Shown: positions 1 through 8,094 of the stretch, piece after piece
How positions within the stretch are numbered: position 1 is the first letter of the stretch
Layout of the letters: every line of letters starts with the position of its first letter
Source of the DNA: an uncultured Blautia sp.
Lineage (GTDB): Bacteria > Bacillota > Clostridia > Lachnospirales > Lachnospiraceae
DNA length: 14,213 nt
NCBI GenBank assembly: GCA_934358405.1
Contig: CAKRKL010000043.1
Coordinates: 1-14,213 of the forward strand
Reading direction: 5' to 3'
Program-made: the position numbers and the translations under genes
The notes under the pieces: generated by a model
The model's input: only the letters and a program-made list of their open reading frames with translations
Databases searched by the model: none
Told to the model about the DNA's origin: nothing

Positions 1-110
1 TCAAACTCTTTTTTTACAAAATCTGCTGCCATATGTGTAAACCCGCTTGGGCTTGGCACTGCAAGCAGCTCCTGTGCTGTTTTCATAATATAGTCTGTAT
101 ATTTTCCCAT
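1..110 (-). CDS. Metallopeptidase, M42/M20-like, N-terminal fragment (cut by window edge)
   Basis: An open frame starts with ATG at 110 and runs off the left edge of the window, giving 36 codons. The visible N-terminus has a short amphipathic helix followed by LLAVPSPSGFTH, the opening seen in M42 aminopeptidases (and related M20 enzymes), where a helix leads to a P-S-x-SG turn before the metal ligands. None of the metal-binding residues is inside the window, so the family call rests on this opening alone. The start is supported by the purine-rich AGGAGAGAGG immediately upstream. It lies 22 bases after the hflX stop and is probably co-transcribed with it. An M20 peptidase is the main alternative. 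Confidence 0.65.
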   Translation of the reverse strand, partial: MGKYTDYIMKTAQELLAVPSPSGFTHMAADFVKKEF

Positions 111-132
111 GATCCTCTCTCCTATTTCTTTT

Positions 133-1368
133 TTATATAATTTTACCGCAAAGCTCCTGCGGAACTCTCGCCTTCACCATAATTCCATTATCTGTATACT
201 CTTCAGAAAGTAACTGTCCATATTCCCTGATCAGCTGAATTTTACCGGCTTCCTGATAAGTAAAAAGCTTTTCCACATAAATCTGCTCTTCGGAAAGAAT
301 TTTTCCCAGAAGCTCCTTCAAAGCTTCCAGTCCTTCTCCTGTTTTCGCAGATATCTTCAAGGTATGATCAGCCATGCTGTCACGCATACGAATGGCCGGA
401 CCCGCATCTACCTTGTTAAATAAAGTGATAGTTTTTTTGCCCTGAACGCCCAACTCATGAAGGGTATCGTAAACAACCTCCATCTGCAGCTCTGCCTGAG
501 GATTGGAGCAGTCTACCACATGAATAATGTAATCTGCATATTTCGCTTCTTCCAGAGTACTCTTAAATGCTTCTACCAGATTATGCGGAAGCTTCCGGAT
601 AAATCCGACTGTATCCGTAAGAAGAAGCTGTTGACCATCCTCAAGTGTCAATGCTCTTGTTGTTGGATCCAATGTTGCGAAAAGCTTATCCTCAGAAAGC
701 ACGCCCGCTCCTGTCAGCGTATTTAAAAGTGTAGACTTTCCAGCATTGGTATATCCTACAATCGCCGCCATTTTCATCTTTCCGCGGGTTCTTCCGGTGC
801 GAAGAAGCTCTCTGTGCTTTTCCACCTGGGAAAGCTCTTCCTTCAATGCCGTGATTCTTTTACGGATAAGACGACGGTCACTTTCCAGCTTTTTCTCTCC
901 GGGACCTCTGGTTCCGATACCACCTCCAAGCCTGGATAAAGACGCTCCAAGACCCACCAATCTGGACGCGCGGTAACGAAGCTGTGCAAGCTCTACCTGG
1001 ATTTTTCCTTCACTTGTAGTAGCATGCTTTGCAAAAATATCAAGGATCAGCAAGGTTCTGTCCATCACCTTACATTCCAGTTCACGCTCCAGATTGTTCA
1101 TCTGTGCAGGAGAAAGCTCATCATCACAGATAATTCCGGTTGCATCTGTGGCAAGCATTAAGGCACGTACCTCTTCAATCTTTCCCTTTCCGATATAGGT
1201 TCCGGGATGCACAGTCTCACGATTCTGGATAATCTTGCCCACAGTCGCCGCTCCTGCTGTGTCTGCCAGTTCTTCCAGTTCATCCAGGGATTCTTTTACA
1301 TTATCATTCTCATCCAGCTGGACTCCCACCAGAATAACCCGCTCCTGTATTTCTTCAATATATTCCAT
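133..1368 (-). CDS. hflX: HflX ribosome-associated GTPase
   Basis: HflX is a translational GTPase-like protein that binds the 50S subunit and can split stalled or hibernating 70S ribosomes. The 411-residue product has the N-terminal HflX domain with the glycine loop GGGIGTRGPGE at about 148-158, a basic helical linker at about 160-198, then a G domain: G1 GYTNAGKST (205-213), G3 DTVG (252-255), G4 NKVD (318-321) and G5 SAK (340-342), followed by a short C-terminal domain. I chose the ATG at 1368 because AAGGAGA sits just upstream and the protein then begins at the usual HflX position (MEYIEEIQERVILVG). A longer in-frame reading from a GTG at 1461 would encode the leader hairpins and has no homologous look. 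The upstream region holds two hairpins that may regulate it. Confidence 0.95.
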   Translation of the reverse strand: MEYIEEIQERVILVGVQLDENDNVKESLDELEELADTAGAATVGKIIQNRETVHPGTYIGKGKIEEVRALMLATDATGIICDDELSPAQMNNLERELECKVMDRTLLILDIFAKHATTSEGKIQVELAQLRYRASRLVGLGASLSRLGGGIGTRGPGEKKLESDRRLIRKRITALKEELSQVEKHRELLRTGRTRGKMKMAAIVGYTNAGKSTLLNTLTGAGVLSEDKLFATLDPTTRALTLEDGQQLLLTDTVGFIRKLPHNLVEAFKSTLEEAKYADYIIHVVDCSNPQAELQMEVVYDTLHELGVQGKKTITLFNKVDAGPAIRMRDSMADHTLKISAKTGEGLEALKELLGKILSEEQIYVEKLFTYQEAGKIQLIREYGQLLSEEYTDNGIMVKARVPQELCGKII

Positions 1369-1387
1369 AAATTCTCCTTTTGGATTT

Positions 1388-1465
1388 TTAATAGTAGAAC
1401 CTGTTTGCAAAAGGACCGATAATCCCGCCTGAATTACCGATCCTTTTTTCCCACAGCGCACTCAT
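1388..1465 (-). CDS. Possible leader peptide upstream of hflX (25 aa)
   Basis: A 25-codon frame starts at the ATG at 1465 and ends at a TAA at 1388-1390, 19 bases before the hflX start. Its start codon lies in the loop of the first leader hairpin, and its body runs through the whole second hairpin (1409-1447), so a translating ribosome would melt that stem. The predicted peptide begins MSALWEKRIGNSGG. The ribosome binding site is weak (AGAAGAG about 15 bases upstream), which is the main reason for low confidence. Leader-ORF attenuation is known for an HflX homologue in Listeria; a similar role here is inference only. Confidence 0.25.
   Translation of the reverse strand: MSALWEKRIGNSGGIIGPFANRFYY
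1409..1447 (-). terminator. Long stem-loop in the hflX leader, terminator or attenuator
   Basis: On the minus-strand RNA, AAAAGGAUCGGUAAU (1447-1433) pairs over 15 positions with AUUAUCGGUCCUUUU (1423-1409), leaving a 9-base loop. Two of the pairs are G-U; on the opposite strand the same positions become C-A mismatches, so the structure favours the minus transcript. The 3' arm ends in UUUU followed by GCAAAC, so the U-run is short for a strong terminator. It lies between the TPR lipoprotein gene and hflX and could end the upstream transcript or act as an attenuator. Confidence 0.5.
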
Positions 1466-1476
1466 GGCACACTGTG
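1452..1476 (-). other. Stem-loop preceding the hflX leader terminator
   Basis: The minus-strand RNA forms a 10-pair stem, CACAGUGUGC (1476-1467) with GUGCGCUGUG (1461-1452), around the 5-base loop CAUGA. Three pairs are G-U and would be lost on the plus strand. It sits 15 bases after the stop of the TPR lipoprotein gene and 4 bases before the larger stem-loop at 1447-1409. No U-run follows it, so it is not a terminator by itself. Confidence 0.45.
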
Positions 1477-1491
1477 CGTTCTCTTCTGTCT

Positions 1492-2577
1492 TTATTCCCC
1501 GGTCCCTGTTCTGGATTTCAAAAAGGCCAGCTCATGAGCTGCATCCTGGTCTTCCGGATACATTCCCACATAGGACTGGGCTTTCTCCTGAGCTTTGGAA
1601 AAATCGAGTTTTTTCTCATATGCAACAATTTCATTAAACAGAAGGCTCTGCATTTCCTCATCAGCTGCAATGGAAATACCGCTGCTGATATTCTCAAGGG
1701 CAGAATCATAATTACCTTCTGCAATATCGCATACAGCCAGGCCATTATATCCGGGAGCTGCTGTACTGGTCTGTTTCTTATCTGAGCTTTCCTGCATCTT
1801 ATTGATATACTGCTGATACATTGCTCTCGCATTTGCATAATCCTGCTGTGCACCATACACCATCCCCAGAAGGAGAAGTGCCTCTGTACTTCCTTTACCT
1901 GAAGCATCAGTCAGCTCTGTTTTGGCGTTTTCGTAGTCTTCCATATAATAATAGATCCTGCCGCGGTTACACATATCATCTGTATCCTTGGCCTCGGAGG
2001 ATAAAGCAGCCTCCAGATATCTTGTTCCGTCAGCCTCCATATCCTTCTCCAGATAAGTTTCATAAATCCGGATAGCCCGGTCATAGCTGGAATCTTCGCC
2101 ATAGGCCTGTTCAAAATCAGATGAGGCTTCCTCATAACCATCCAAAGCAAGCGCAACCTTGCCGGTCAGGAACCAGGAATCTGCATCCATCTCATAATTC
2201 TGAGCCAGAGTCTGGCAATCTGCCATTGCATCCTCTGCAAGCCCAGCCTGCAGCCGTGCAGTGGCTCTGTACAGATAAAGATCCCTTGCCATAGCTTTAC
2301 TTACCTTGTCCTGACCAAGCGCACTGGAAAACGCCTCTATAGCATCCTCATAATTTCCCAGACGCATCTGACAGATACCGATTCCGCGATAGGAAACAGC
2401 CAGATTTATGCCATTGTTTACGGAATCCGAAAATTCCTCCAGCGCATACTCATAATTTTCCTGCTGCAGATCCTTCACAGCTTCATCAAAGGTCTTCTGT
2501 TTTTCACTATTGCAGCCTGCCAGAAGAACCATTCCCATGCAGGCTGAAAGTATCACTGCTGTTTTTCTGATTTTCAT
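1492..2577 (-). CDS. TPR-repeat lipoprotein
   Basis: This is a predicted surface-anchored tetratricopeptide-repeat protein of 361 residues. The N-terminus has basic residues, a hydrophobic stretch and a lipobox LAGC with the modifiable Cys at residue 22 of this start. The rest is helical with TPR-like pairs, for example around YEYALEEFSDSVNNG, LGNYEDAIEAFSSAL, LDGYEEASSDFEQAYG, MEDYENAKTELTDASG and AEGNYDSALENISSG. TPR domains bind partner proteins; the partner is not evident. I start at the ATG at 2577, two bases after the glmM stop. A TTG at 2583 overlapping glmM by 4 bases would add two residues, and the sequence does not decide between them. Tight coupling to glmM suggests an envelope-related role, but that is inference. 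Confidence 0.88.
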   Translation of the reverse strand: MKIRKTAVILSACMGMVLLAGCNSEKQKTFDEAVKDLQQENYEYALEEFSDSVNNGINLAVSYRGIGICQMRLGNYEDAIEAFSSALGQDKVSKAMARDLYLYRATARLQAGLAEDAMADCQTLAQNYEMDADSWFLTGKVALALDGYEEASSDFEQAYGEDSSYDRAIRIYETYLEKDMEADGTRYLEAALSSEAKDTDDMCNRGRIYYYMEDYENAKTELTDASGKGSTEALLLLGMVYGAQQDYANARAMYQQYINKMQESSDKKQTSTAAPGYNGLAVCDIAEGNYDSALENISSGISIAADEEMQSLLFNEIVAYEKKLDFSKAQEKAQSYVGMYPEDQDAAHELAFLKSRTGTGE

Positions 2578-2579
2578 TC

Positions 2580-3926
2580 TCAACCAATAATCAGCCCTTC
2601 GGCTTCCATTACTTCCACAACACTATCTACATATTTATGGCAAAGCTCATCTGTCTCAGCCTCCACCATAACACGGATCAACGGCTCAGTTCCGCTTTCA
2701 CGGACTAAAATACGTCCGGCATCTCCAAGAGCCTTTGCAGCTGCATCTACAGCCTCAAGCATCTTTGGATTCTCACGGGCAACCTTCTTGTCTGCAACAC
2801 GCACATTGCGAAGCACCTGCGGATATACCTTCATCTCCTTCGCAAGATCACAGAGAGTGGATTTCTTATCTACACATGCCTCCATAAGCATCAGGGAAGT
2901 AAGGATACCATCACCTGTAGCAGCATAGCGGCTGAAAATAATATGTCCGGACTGCTCGCCTCCGATACTGTAATTGTTTGCAAGCATATTCTCTGCAACG
3001 TATTTATCACCTACAGCTGTCTGCTCATAACGCATTCCTTCACGCTCCAGAGCCTTGTAAAGTCCCATATTGGACATAACAGTTGTAACAACTGTATTTC
3101 CGTTTAATTTACCCTGCTCCATCAGATACTTACCGCAGACATACATTATCTTATCTCCGTCAATGATATTTCCGCGATGATCTACTGCGATACAGCGGTC
3201 AGCATCTCCATCATAAGCGAATCCGATATCCAGTCCGTTGTCCACCACGTATTTCTGAAGCACTTCAATATGAGTAGAGCCACAGTTTGTGTTAATATTT
3301 GTTCCATCCGGCTGGTTATTGATTACATAGGTCTTCGCCTGAAGTGCCTCGAATACGCTTTTTGCAATAGCAGAGGAGCTTCCGTTTGCACAGTCAAGAC
3401 CAACCTTTACATTCTTGAAATCACGGCTTGGAATAGAAATCAGATATCCGATATAACGGTTTCTTCCTGATGCAAAATCAATAGTACGTCCGATATCTTC
3501 CTTGCGGGCAAGTGGAAGTTCTTCAATCTCACCATCAATATAAGCCTCAATGCGCTCCTCGATCTCTGCCTCAATTTTCTGTCCGTTTCCATTCAGAAGC
3601 TTGATTCCGTTATCATAAAATGGATTATGACTTGCGGAAATCATAATACCACAGTCAAAATCTTCTGTACGAACTGCAAATGATACACTTGGTGTGGTGG
3701 TTACATGAAGAAGGTAAACATCTGCACCGGAAGCAGTAAGACCGGCTACCAAAGCATACTCAAACATATAGCTGCTTCTTCTGGTATCCTTGCCGATTAC
3801 GATCTTGGCCTTGTGGTCACGTCCATAATACCATCCTACATAGCGACCTACCTTGAATGCATTATCAACTGTCAGCTGAACATTAGCTTCTCCTCTAAAT
3901 CCGTCTGTTCCAAAATATTTTCCCAT
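2580..3926 (-). CDS. glmM: Phosphoglucosamine mutase GlmM
   Basis: GlmM converts glucosamine-6-phosphate to glucosamine-1-phosphate, the step before GlmU in UDP-GlcNAc synthesis for peptidoglycan. The 448-residue protein has the full family length. It begins MGKYFGTDGFRG, carries the phosphoserine loop ISASHNP with Ser99, the Mg-binding loop DGDADR (239-244), the sugar-recognition loop GEQSGH (323-328), whose Gln is typical of GlmM rather than of phosphomannomutases, and the phosphate-binding RESGTEP (409-415). The ATG at 3926 follows a strong AAGGAGG site. It is 40 bases downstream of the nucleotidyltransferase gene and touches the TPR lipoprotein gene, so these three are probably one operon. 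Confidence 0.97.
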   Translation of the reverse strand: MGKYFGTDGFRGEANVQLTVDNAFKVGRYVGWYYGRDHKAKIVIGKDTRRSSYMFEYALVAGLTASGADVYLLHVTTTPSVSFAVRTEDFDCGIMISASHNPFYDNGIKLLNGNGQKIEAEIEERIEAYIDGEIEELPLARKEDIGRTIDFASGRNRYIGYLISIPSRDFKNVKVGLDCANGSSSAIAKSVFEALQAKTYVINNQPDGTNINTNCGSTHIEVLQKYVVDNGLDIGFAYDGDADRCIAVDHRGNIIDGDKIMYVCGKYLMEQGKLNGNTVVTTVMSNMGLYKALEREGMRYEQTAVGDKYVAENMLANNYSIGGEQSGHIIFSRYAATGDGILTSLMLMEACVDKKSTLCDLAKEMKVYPQVLRNVRVADKKVARENPKMLEAVDAAAKALGDAGRILVRESGTEPLIRVMVEAETDELCHKYVDSVVEVMEAEGLIIG

Positions 3927-3966
3927 AATATTATCCTCCTTGTTGACTGACTGTTCTTATCCTTAA

Positions 3967-4881
3967 TTAATAAAGTCCGTTTGGATAAACTCCTGCTTCT
4001 GTAAGCTCCTTAAATGCCTTGATCACAACTTCCTTATCTTCCTGATAGGTTACGCCAAACCAGGTATCCTTGGTTTCGAGTACGTCTACCTGTGCGGTTC
4101 CCTTCTGAATCAGCTGGTCGATCATAACCGGAAGCAGATATTCAGCTTTGATATCTCCTGGCTTCACATTCTCAAGGAATTCTACAAAGCCATTATATAA
4201 AGTATCCATAAATGCCGGTGTCAGTCCCCACATATTCATGGAAACAAGCTCATTCAGATCCAGCTTCTCTGCCGGCTGTCCATCCTCGCGGCTCTCCGCA
4301 CCATCTGCAGTTTTGAAAATGTTATGTGTCTCTGTTACACCTGTAAGCTTGCCGTCTGTAATATGGCAGAGACCTCTTGTAACACTTCCGTTATCACTCA
4401 GTGTATTTCCAAGGCGGAAACCAGCCATGCAAATATGAAGAATATCATCCTGTGGCTGATCCTGAACCAGATAATCATGCACCTTTACATAGGCTTCCTT
4501 GCCATAGTAATCATCTGCATTGATTACTGCAAAGGGCTCGGTCAGAAATTCTCTTGCGCAGATAACTGCATGTCCGGTTCCCCATGGTTTGGTTCTGTCT
4601 GCCGGCTTGGTAAAGCCTTCCGGAAGCTTCTCCATCTCCTGATATGCATATGCAACCTCTGCAATTTTGGATACGCGGGCACCAATGGTGTTCTTGAATT
4701 CTTCTTCAAGATCCTTGCGGATAATAAACACAATTTTGTTAAATCCGGCTTCCAAAGCATCACGAATAGAGTAATCCATAATGATCTCACCATTTGGTCC
4801 GACCGGTGCAAGCTGTTTGATTCCATTTCCAAAGCGGCTGCCAACTCCGGCTGCCATAATTACAAGTGCTGTTTTCTTCAT
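3967..4881 (-). CDS. Sugar-phosphate nucleotidyltransferase (NTP transferase family)
   Basis: The 304-residue protein has a Rossmann-like nucleotidyltransferase fold that joins a sugar-1-phosphate to a nucleotide. It opens with the pyrophosphorylase signature MAAGVGSRFG (9-18) and a lysine at 22, has PWGTGHAV (99-106) near the nucleotide pocket, the metal-binding NADDYYG (121-127), and a C-terminal segment with KAEYLLP and TWFGVTYQEDKE. This pattern resembles GalU/RmlA-type enzymes, but the sugar and nucleotide cannot be read from sequence. It lies just upstream of glmM, which makes a hexosamine-1-phosphate, so a role in activated sugar supply fits. The start at ATG 4881 follows GGGAGG eight bases upstream. 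There is no GlmU-like acetyltransferase (hexapeptide) domain. Confidence 0.85.
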   Translation of the reverse strand: MKKTALVIMAAGVGSRFGNGIKQLAPVGPNGEIIMDYSIRDALEAGFNKIVFIIRKDLEEEFKNTIGARVSKIAEVAYAYQEMEKLPEGFTKPADRTKPWGTGHAVICAREFLTEPFAVINADDYYGKEAYVKVHDYLVQDQPQDDILHICMAGFRLGNTLSDNGSVTRGLCHITDGKLTGVTETHNIFKTADGAESREDGQPAEKLDLNELVSMNMWGLTPAFMDTLYNGFVEFLENVKPGDIKAEYLLPVMIDQLIQKGTAQVDVLETKDTWFGVTYQEDKEVVIKAFKELTEAGVYPNGLY

Positions 4882-4921
4882 AGGTGTACCCTCCCTTTAT
4901 TGTGCTATATTCTTTTATTCT

Positions 4922-4927
4922 ATTATA
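4922..4927 (-). promoter_or_regulatory. Possible -10 element for the nucleotidyltransferase/glmM operon
   Basis: The 129-base gap between prfA and the nucleotidyltransferase gene contains a perfect TATAAT on the minus strand (4927-4922), about 40 bases before the start codon. No recognisable -35 hexamer lies 16-18 bases upstream (AAAATA at the best spacing), so this is a weak call. I see no convincing terminator after prfA in the same gap. Confidence 0.3.
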
Positions 4928-5010
4928 TTGCATCCGAAAACCTGTATTTTGAAGTGTTCCCGGCATGCCTTTCTTAACTGTCTGCATTCTGTATAGCAGC
5001 AAAACACAGA

Positions 5011-6084
5011 TTACTGCTCCTGAAGATTGCTCAGCTTCACCGCCTGATCTGCTGCGATCAGACTGTCAATAATTTCATCCAGATCTCCATTGAGAATATT
5101 GTCCAGTCTGTGAAGAGTCAGCTTAATACGATGATCCGTCACACGCCCCTGCGGGAAATTATAGGTTCTGATCTTTTCAGAACGATCTCCTGTACCGATC
5201 TGGCTTCTTCTTGCCTCAGCCTCTGCATCATGCTGCTTTGCAAGCTCCATCTCATACAGACGGGAACGAAGCACCTTCAAAGCCTTATCCTTATTCTTCA
5301 GCTGAGATTTCTCATCCTGACAGGAAATAACGATTCCTGTAGGGATATGAGTCAGTCGAACTGCAGAGTCTGTGGTATTGACACACTGACCACCATTTCC
5401 GGATGCACGGAATACGTCAAATTTACAATCATTCATATCCAGATGGAAATCAATCTCCTCTGCCTCCGGCATAATCGCAACTGTACATGTGGAGGTATGG
5501 ATTCTTCCACCTGATTCAGTCTCCGGAACACGCTGTACACGATGTACACCGCTTTCATACTTCAGTCTGGAATATGCTCCGGTACCGTTGATCATAAAGG
5601 TTACCTCCTTAAATCCACCGATACCATTTTCATTCAAGCTCATCATTTCTGTTTTCCAGCGTCTGGATTCTGCATATTTCACATACATTCTGTAAATTTC
5701 TGCAGCAAAAAGGGCAGCCTCATCTCCACCTGCACCTGCGCGGATCTCAACAATAACATTCTTATTGTCATTGGGGTCCTTAGGCAGAAGAAGGATCTTC
5801 AGCTCATGCTCCAGCTCTTCCACATGCTTTCTGGCATCTGAAAGCTCCTCTTTAAGCATCTCTCTCATTTCTTCATCCTTCTCTTCTTCCAGCATGGAAA
5901 GACTATCCTGAATCGTTTCTTTATTCTTCTTATATTCCTTATAGGTGTCCACAATTGGCTGCAGGTCGCTCTGTTCCTTCATAAGCTTCTGGAAGCGGTC
6001 CGGATTTGCAGTTACATCCGGCTCACCTAATTCGTTCAGAACCTCCTCGAAACGTATGAGCAAATCGTCCAACTTGTCAAACAT
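5011..6084 (-). CDS. prfA: Peptide chain release factor 1 (RF1)
   Basis: RF1 recognises UAA and UAG in the ribosomal A site and triggers hydrolysis of the finished peptide. The 357-residue product has the N-terminal coiled-coil region (about 1-100), the stop-codon recognition tripeptide in the RF1 form (P-E-T at 187-189, in [14 protein letters not shown]), and the catalytic loop [10 protein letters not shown] with GGQ at 231-233. The PxT form and the length separate it from RF2. The ATG at 6084 has a perfect AGGAGG just upstream. The preceding gene encodes PrmC, which methylates the GGQ glutamine (Gln233 here). A small hairpin lies in the 69-base gap between them. Confidence 0.98.
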   Translation of the reverse strand: MFDKLDDLLIRFEEVLNELGEPDVTANPDRFQKLMKEQSDLQPIVDTYKEYKKNKETIQDSLSMLEEEKDEEMREMLKEELSDARKHVEELEHELKILLLPKDPNDNKNVIVEIRAGAGGDEAALFAAEIYRMYVKYAESRRWKTEMMSLNENGIGGFKEVTFMINGTGAYSRLKYESGVHRVQRVPETESGGRIHTSTCTVAIMPEAEEIDFHLDMNDCKFDVFRASGNGGQCVNTTDSAVRLTHIPTGIVISCQDEKSQLKNKDKALKVLRSRLYEMELAKQHDAEAEARRSQIGTGDRSEKIRTYNFPQGRVTDHRIKLTLHRLDNILNGDLDEIIDSLIAADQAVKLSNLQEQ

Positions 6085-6117
6085 GTTTCTCCTCCTGTAT
6101 CAAAAATTTCATATGCT

Positions 6118-6152
6118 CCAGAGCTTTGGTATGCTCTGGCGGCACGCTCTGG
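6118..6152 (-). repeat. Inverted repeat with duplicated arm between prmC and prfA
   Basis: The 69-base gap between prmC and prfA contains, on the minus strand, CCAGAGC at 6152-6146 and again at 6139-6133, followed by one GCTCTGG at 6124-6118. Either upstream copy can pair with the single downstream arm over 7 base pairs, giving two mutually exclusive hairpins about 33 bases before the prfA start codon. The RNA continues AGCAUAUGAAAUUUUUG, so a short U-run follows at a distance, too far for a classic terminator. Confidence 0.4.
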
Positions 6153-6153
6153 T

Positions 6154-7041
6154 TTATTTACTTATATCAACGGATTTCTGGCCAAGCACCACTCGGTCCA
6201 GCCCTGCCAGATCCTTTATTACCTGTACATGGATAAAGCCGGCTTCCTTAAGCAGCGTTGACACATCCTCACCCTGATCATATCCGATTTCAAATAACAT
6301 CCAGCCCTCTTCTCTTAGATAGGCTTTCCCCTCTGATACGATCCTCCGGTAAAAATACAATCCATCCTCATGACCATCCAATGCAATTCTCGGATCATGT
6401 CCCTTTACCTCTTCCATAAGATTATTGATCACTGCACTTCTGATATAAGGAGGATTTGAGATAAGGATATCATATAGTGGTACTTCTTTACCAGTAGTTT
6501 CTTTAAAAAAAGGTGACAAAAATAAGTCACTTTCCACAAATTCTGCCCGGTCAGCCACATTTAACCCTTCTGCATTTCGTCTTGCCACAAGAAGAGCCTT
6601 GTCAGAAACGTCAGCTCCTATTCCAATTGCGTTCTCCTTCATGGCAAGAATACTTAATAAAATGCAGCCTGATCCGGTACACATATCCAGAATCCGGGGC
6701 TTATCCTGCCCTTGCAGTATCTCCAGTGCTTTCTCTACCAATGTCTCCGTATCCTGTCTTGGAATCAGTACATTCTCATTCACATAAAATTCAAAGCCCA
6801 TAAAATAAGCCTGATGCGTAATGTGCTGCAGGGGAATATGCTCCGCTCTTTGCCGGATCAGCTGCCTGTATTCATCTGCCTTTTCTTTCTCCAGCATTTT
6901 CCCGGGATCGGCATAATAAAGGGCACGGCTTATACCTGTCACATACTCCAAAAGAAGCCAAGCATCTAACCTGGCTTCCTGGATTTTGTTTTCTTCCAGA
7001 ACTGTAGTTCCTTCTTTTAATAATGCTTCCAGAGAGATCAT
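6154..7041 (-). CDS. prmC: Release factor glutamine methyltransferase PrmC (HemK)
   Basis: PrmC transfers a methyl group from SAM to the glutamine of the GGQ motif of release factors. With the start used here the protein has 295 residues, near the family norm. It has an N-terminal helical domain, the linker motif PRQDTE (about 94-99), SAM-binding motif I DMCTGSG (119-125) and the catalytic NPPY (196-199). I chose the ATG at 7041 because it forms an ATGA overlap with the DUF1385 stop and gives the usual N-terminus. An in-frame ATG at 7077 would add 12 residues (MSGEYIRSRYSS) with AAGGA directly abutting it. The substrate RF1 is encoded next downstream, a common arrangement. Confidence 0.95.
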   Translation of the reverse strand: MISLEALLKEGTTVLEENKIQEARLDAWLLLEYVTGISRALYYADPGKMLEKEKADEYRQLIRQRAEHIPLQHITHQAYFMGFEFYVNENVLIPRQDTETLVEKALEILQGQDKPRILDMCTGSGCILLSILAMKENAIGIGADVSDKALLVARRNAEGLNVADRAEFVESDLFLSPFFKETTGKEVPLYDILISNPPYIRSAVINNLMEEVKGHDPRIALDGHEDGLYFYRRIVSEGKAYLREEGWMLFEIGYDQGEDVSTLLKEAGFIHVQVIKDLAGLDRVVLGQKSVDISK

Positions 7042-8072
7042 TGAACTGTACCTGCTTCTGATGTACTCTCCTGACATTCCTTATGAGAAGCCTCTTCTGA
7101 AGCTTCATAGGGAATATCCAGATCAAATTCTTCTTTCAGATATGCTCTCCAGTCAAATACAGCTTCTACGGCCTTAATGGCAACCTCTGCCATATCTGCT
7201 GTAGGCTCCTTGGTAGTAAACTTCTGCATTGCCATTCCAGGCTTACTCATCATAAGGGCAAGTTTATTATCTGTTCTTCCTGCCCACTGAATAATTTCAA
7301 AAGAAATTCCTGATACAACAGGTATCATAAGCAAACGTCCGAAAAGGCGCAGCCAGTAAAATGGAACAAGCACGAAAATAAAGTGCAGAAAAATACTTAC
7401 CAGCATAACCAAAAACAAAAAGCTGGTTCCGCATCGTCTGTGAAATCTTGAGCTTTCCAGCACATTCTCCACGGTAAGCGGTTTGCCATTTTCCACACAG
7501 TTAATGCATTTATGCTCTGCACCGTGGTACATGAAGGTTCTCTGAATGTCCTTCATTCTGGAGATCAGAAGCATGTAACCCATAAACAGTCCAAGCTTTA
7601 CAAAGGCCTCCACAATCGTAACCACAAACTCTGAGGCTCCAACCTTGCGGCAAAGGCTTGCAAGCACATACGGAAGCAGCATAAACGCAGCAACGGATAT
7701 CACAATCGAAAAGGCTACTGTCACATATAGCAGCACCTTGAATGCCTTGTCTTCCTTTTTCTTCTTGGCTTCTAATTCTTCTGCGGAAAGAGCAGCATTT
7801 TTCTTTGTCTCCTCTTCATCCTCCTCATCTCCTGCAATCTCAGCAGAGTACATCAGACACTTAGTCCCTGTTACCAGTGAATCCACAAAGCTTACCATTC
7901 CGCGGATAATAGGCTTTCTCCAGATTTTTGCCTTGCCGAAAATGCATTTGTAATCTTCTGTTTTCAGCTCAATTTCGTTGTCAGGACGACGGACTGCAAT
8001 GGAATACTTGTCCTTATGACGCATCATAATTCCTTCCATGACAGCCTGTCCACCGATGTTTGATGGTTTCAT
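7038..8072 (-). CDS. DUF1385 integral membrane protein (YqhQ-like)
   Basis: The 344-residue product belongs to the DUF1385 family (YqhQ in Bacillus), often described as a predicted metal-dependent membrane protein; its function is not established. It opens with IGGQAVMEGIMMR, typical of the family, and carries two conserved motifs with possible metal ligands: YHGAEHK (182-188) and HRRCGTSF (211-218). Hydrophobic stretches at about 111-141, 149-171, 216-239 and 243-263 suggest four membrane segments. An acidic/lysine-rich loop lies at about 81-108 and the C-terminal tail is rich in Glu and Ser. The ATG at 8072 has a perfect AGGAGG five bases upstream; an ATG at 8159 would put 29 extra codons inside a folded leader RNA and is unlikely. 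It overlaps prmC by 4 bases. Confidence 0.93.
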   Translation of the reverse strand: MKPSNIGGQAVMEGIMMRHKDKYSIAVRRPDNEIELKTEDYKCIFGKAKIWRKPIIRGMVSFVDSLVTGTKCLMYSAEIAGDEEDEEETKKNAALSAEELEAKKKKEDKAFKVLLYVTVAFSIVISVAAFMLLPYVLASLCRKVGASEFVVTIVEAFVKLGLFMGYMLLISRMKDIQRTFMYHGAEHKCINCVENGKPLTVENVLESSRFHRRCGTSFLFLVMLVSIFLHFIFVLVPFYWLRLFGRLLMIPVVSGISFEIIQWAGRTDNKLALMMSKPGMAMQKFTTKEPTADMAEVAIKAVEAVFDWRAYLKEEFDLDIPYEASEEASHKECQESTSEAGTVQ

Positions 8073-8094
8073 TTTATCCTCCTGTAAATCGGAC

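Noticed and set aside
1369..1461. Longer HflX starting from a GTG at 1461
   Set aside because: The extension is encoded by the leader hairpins, has no homologous look, and the ATG at 1368 has a good ribosome binding site.
4324..4977. 217-codon open frame on the plus strand across the nucleotidyltransferase gene
   Set aside because: It is antisense to a gene with clear catalytic motifs, has no recognisable domain and uses Cys/Ile/Leu-rich composition typical of shadow frames.
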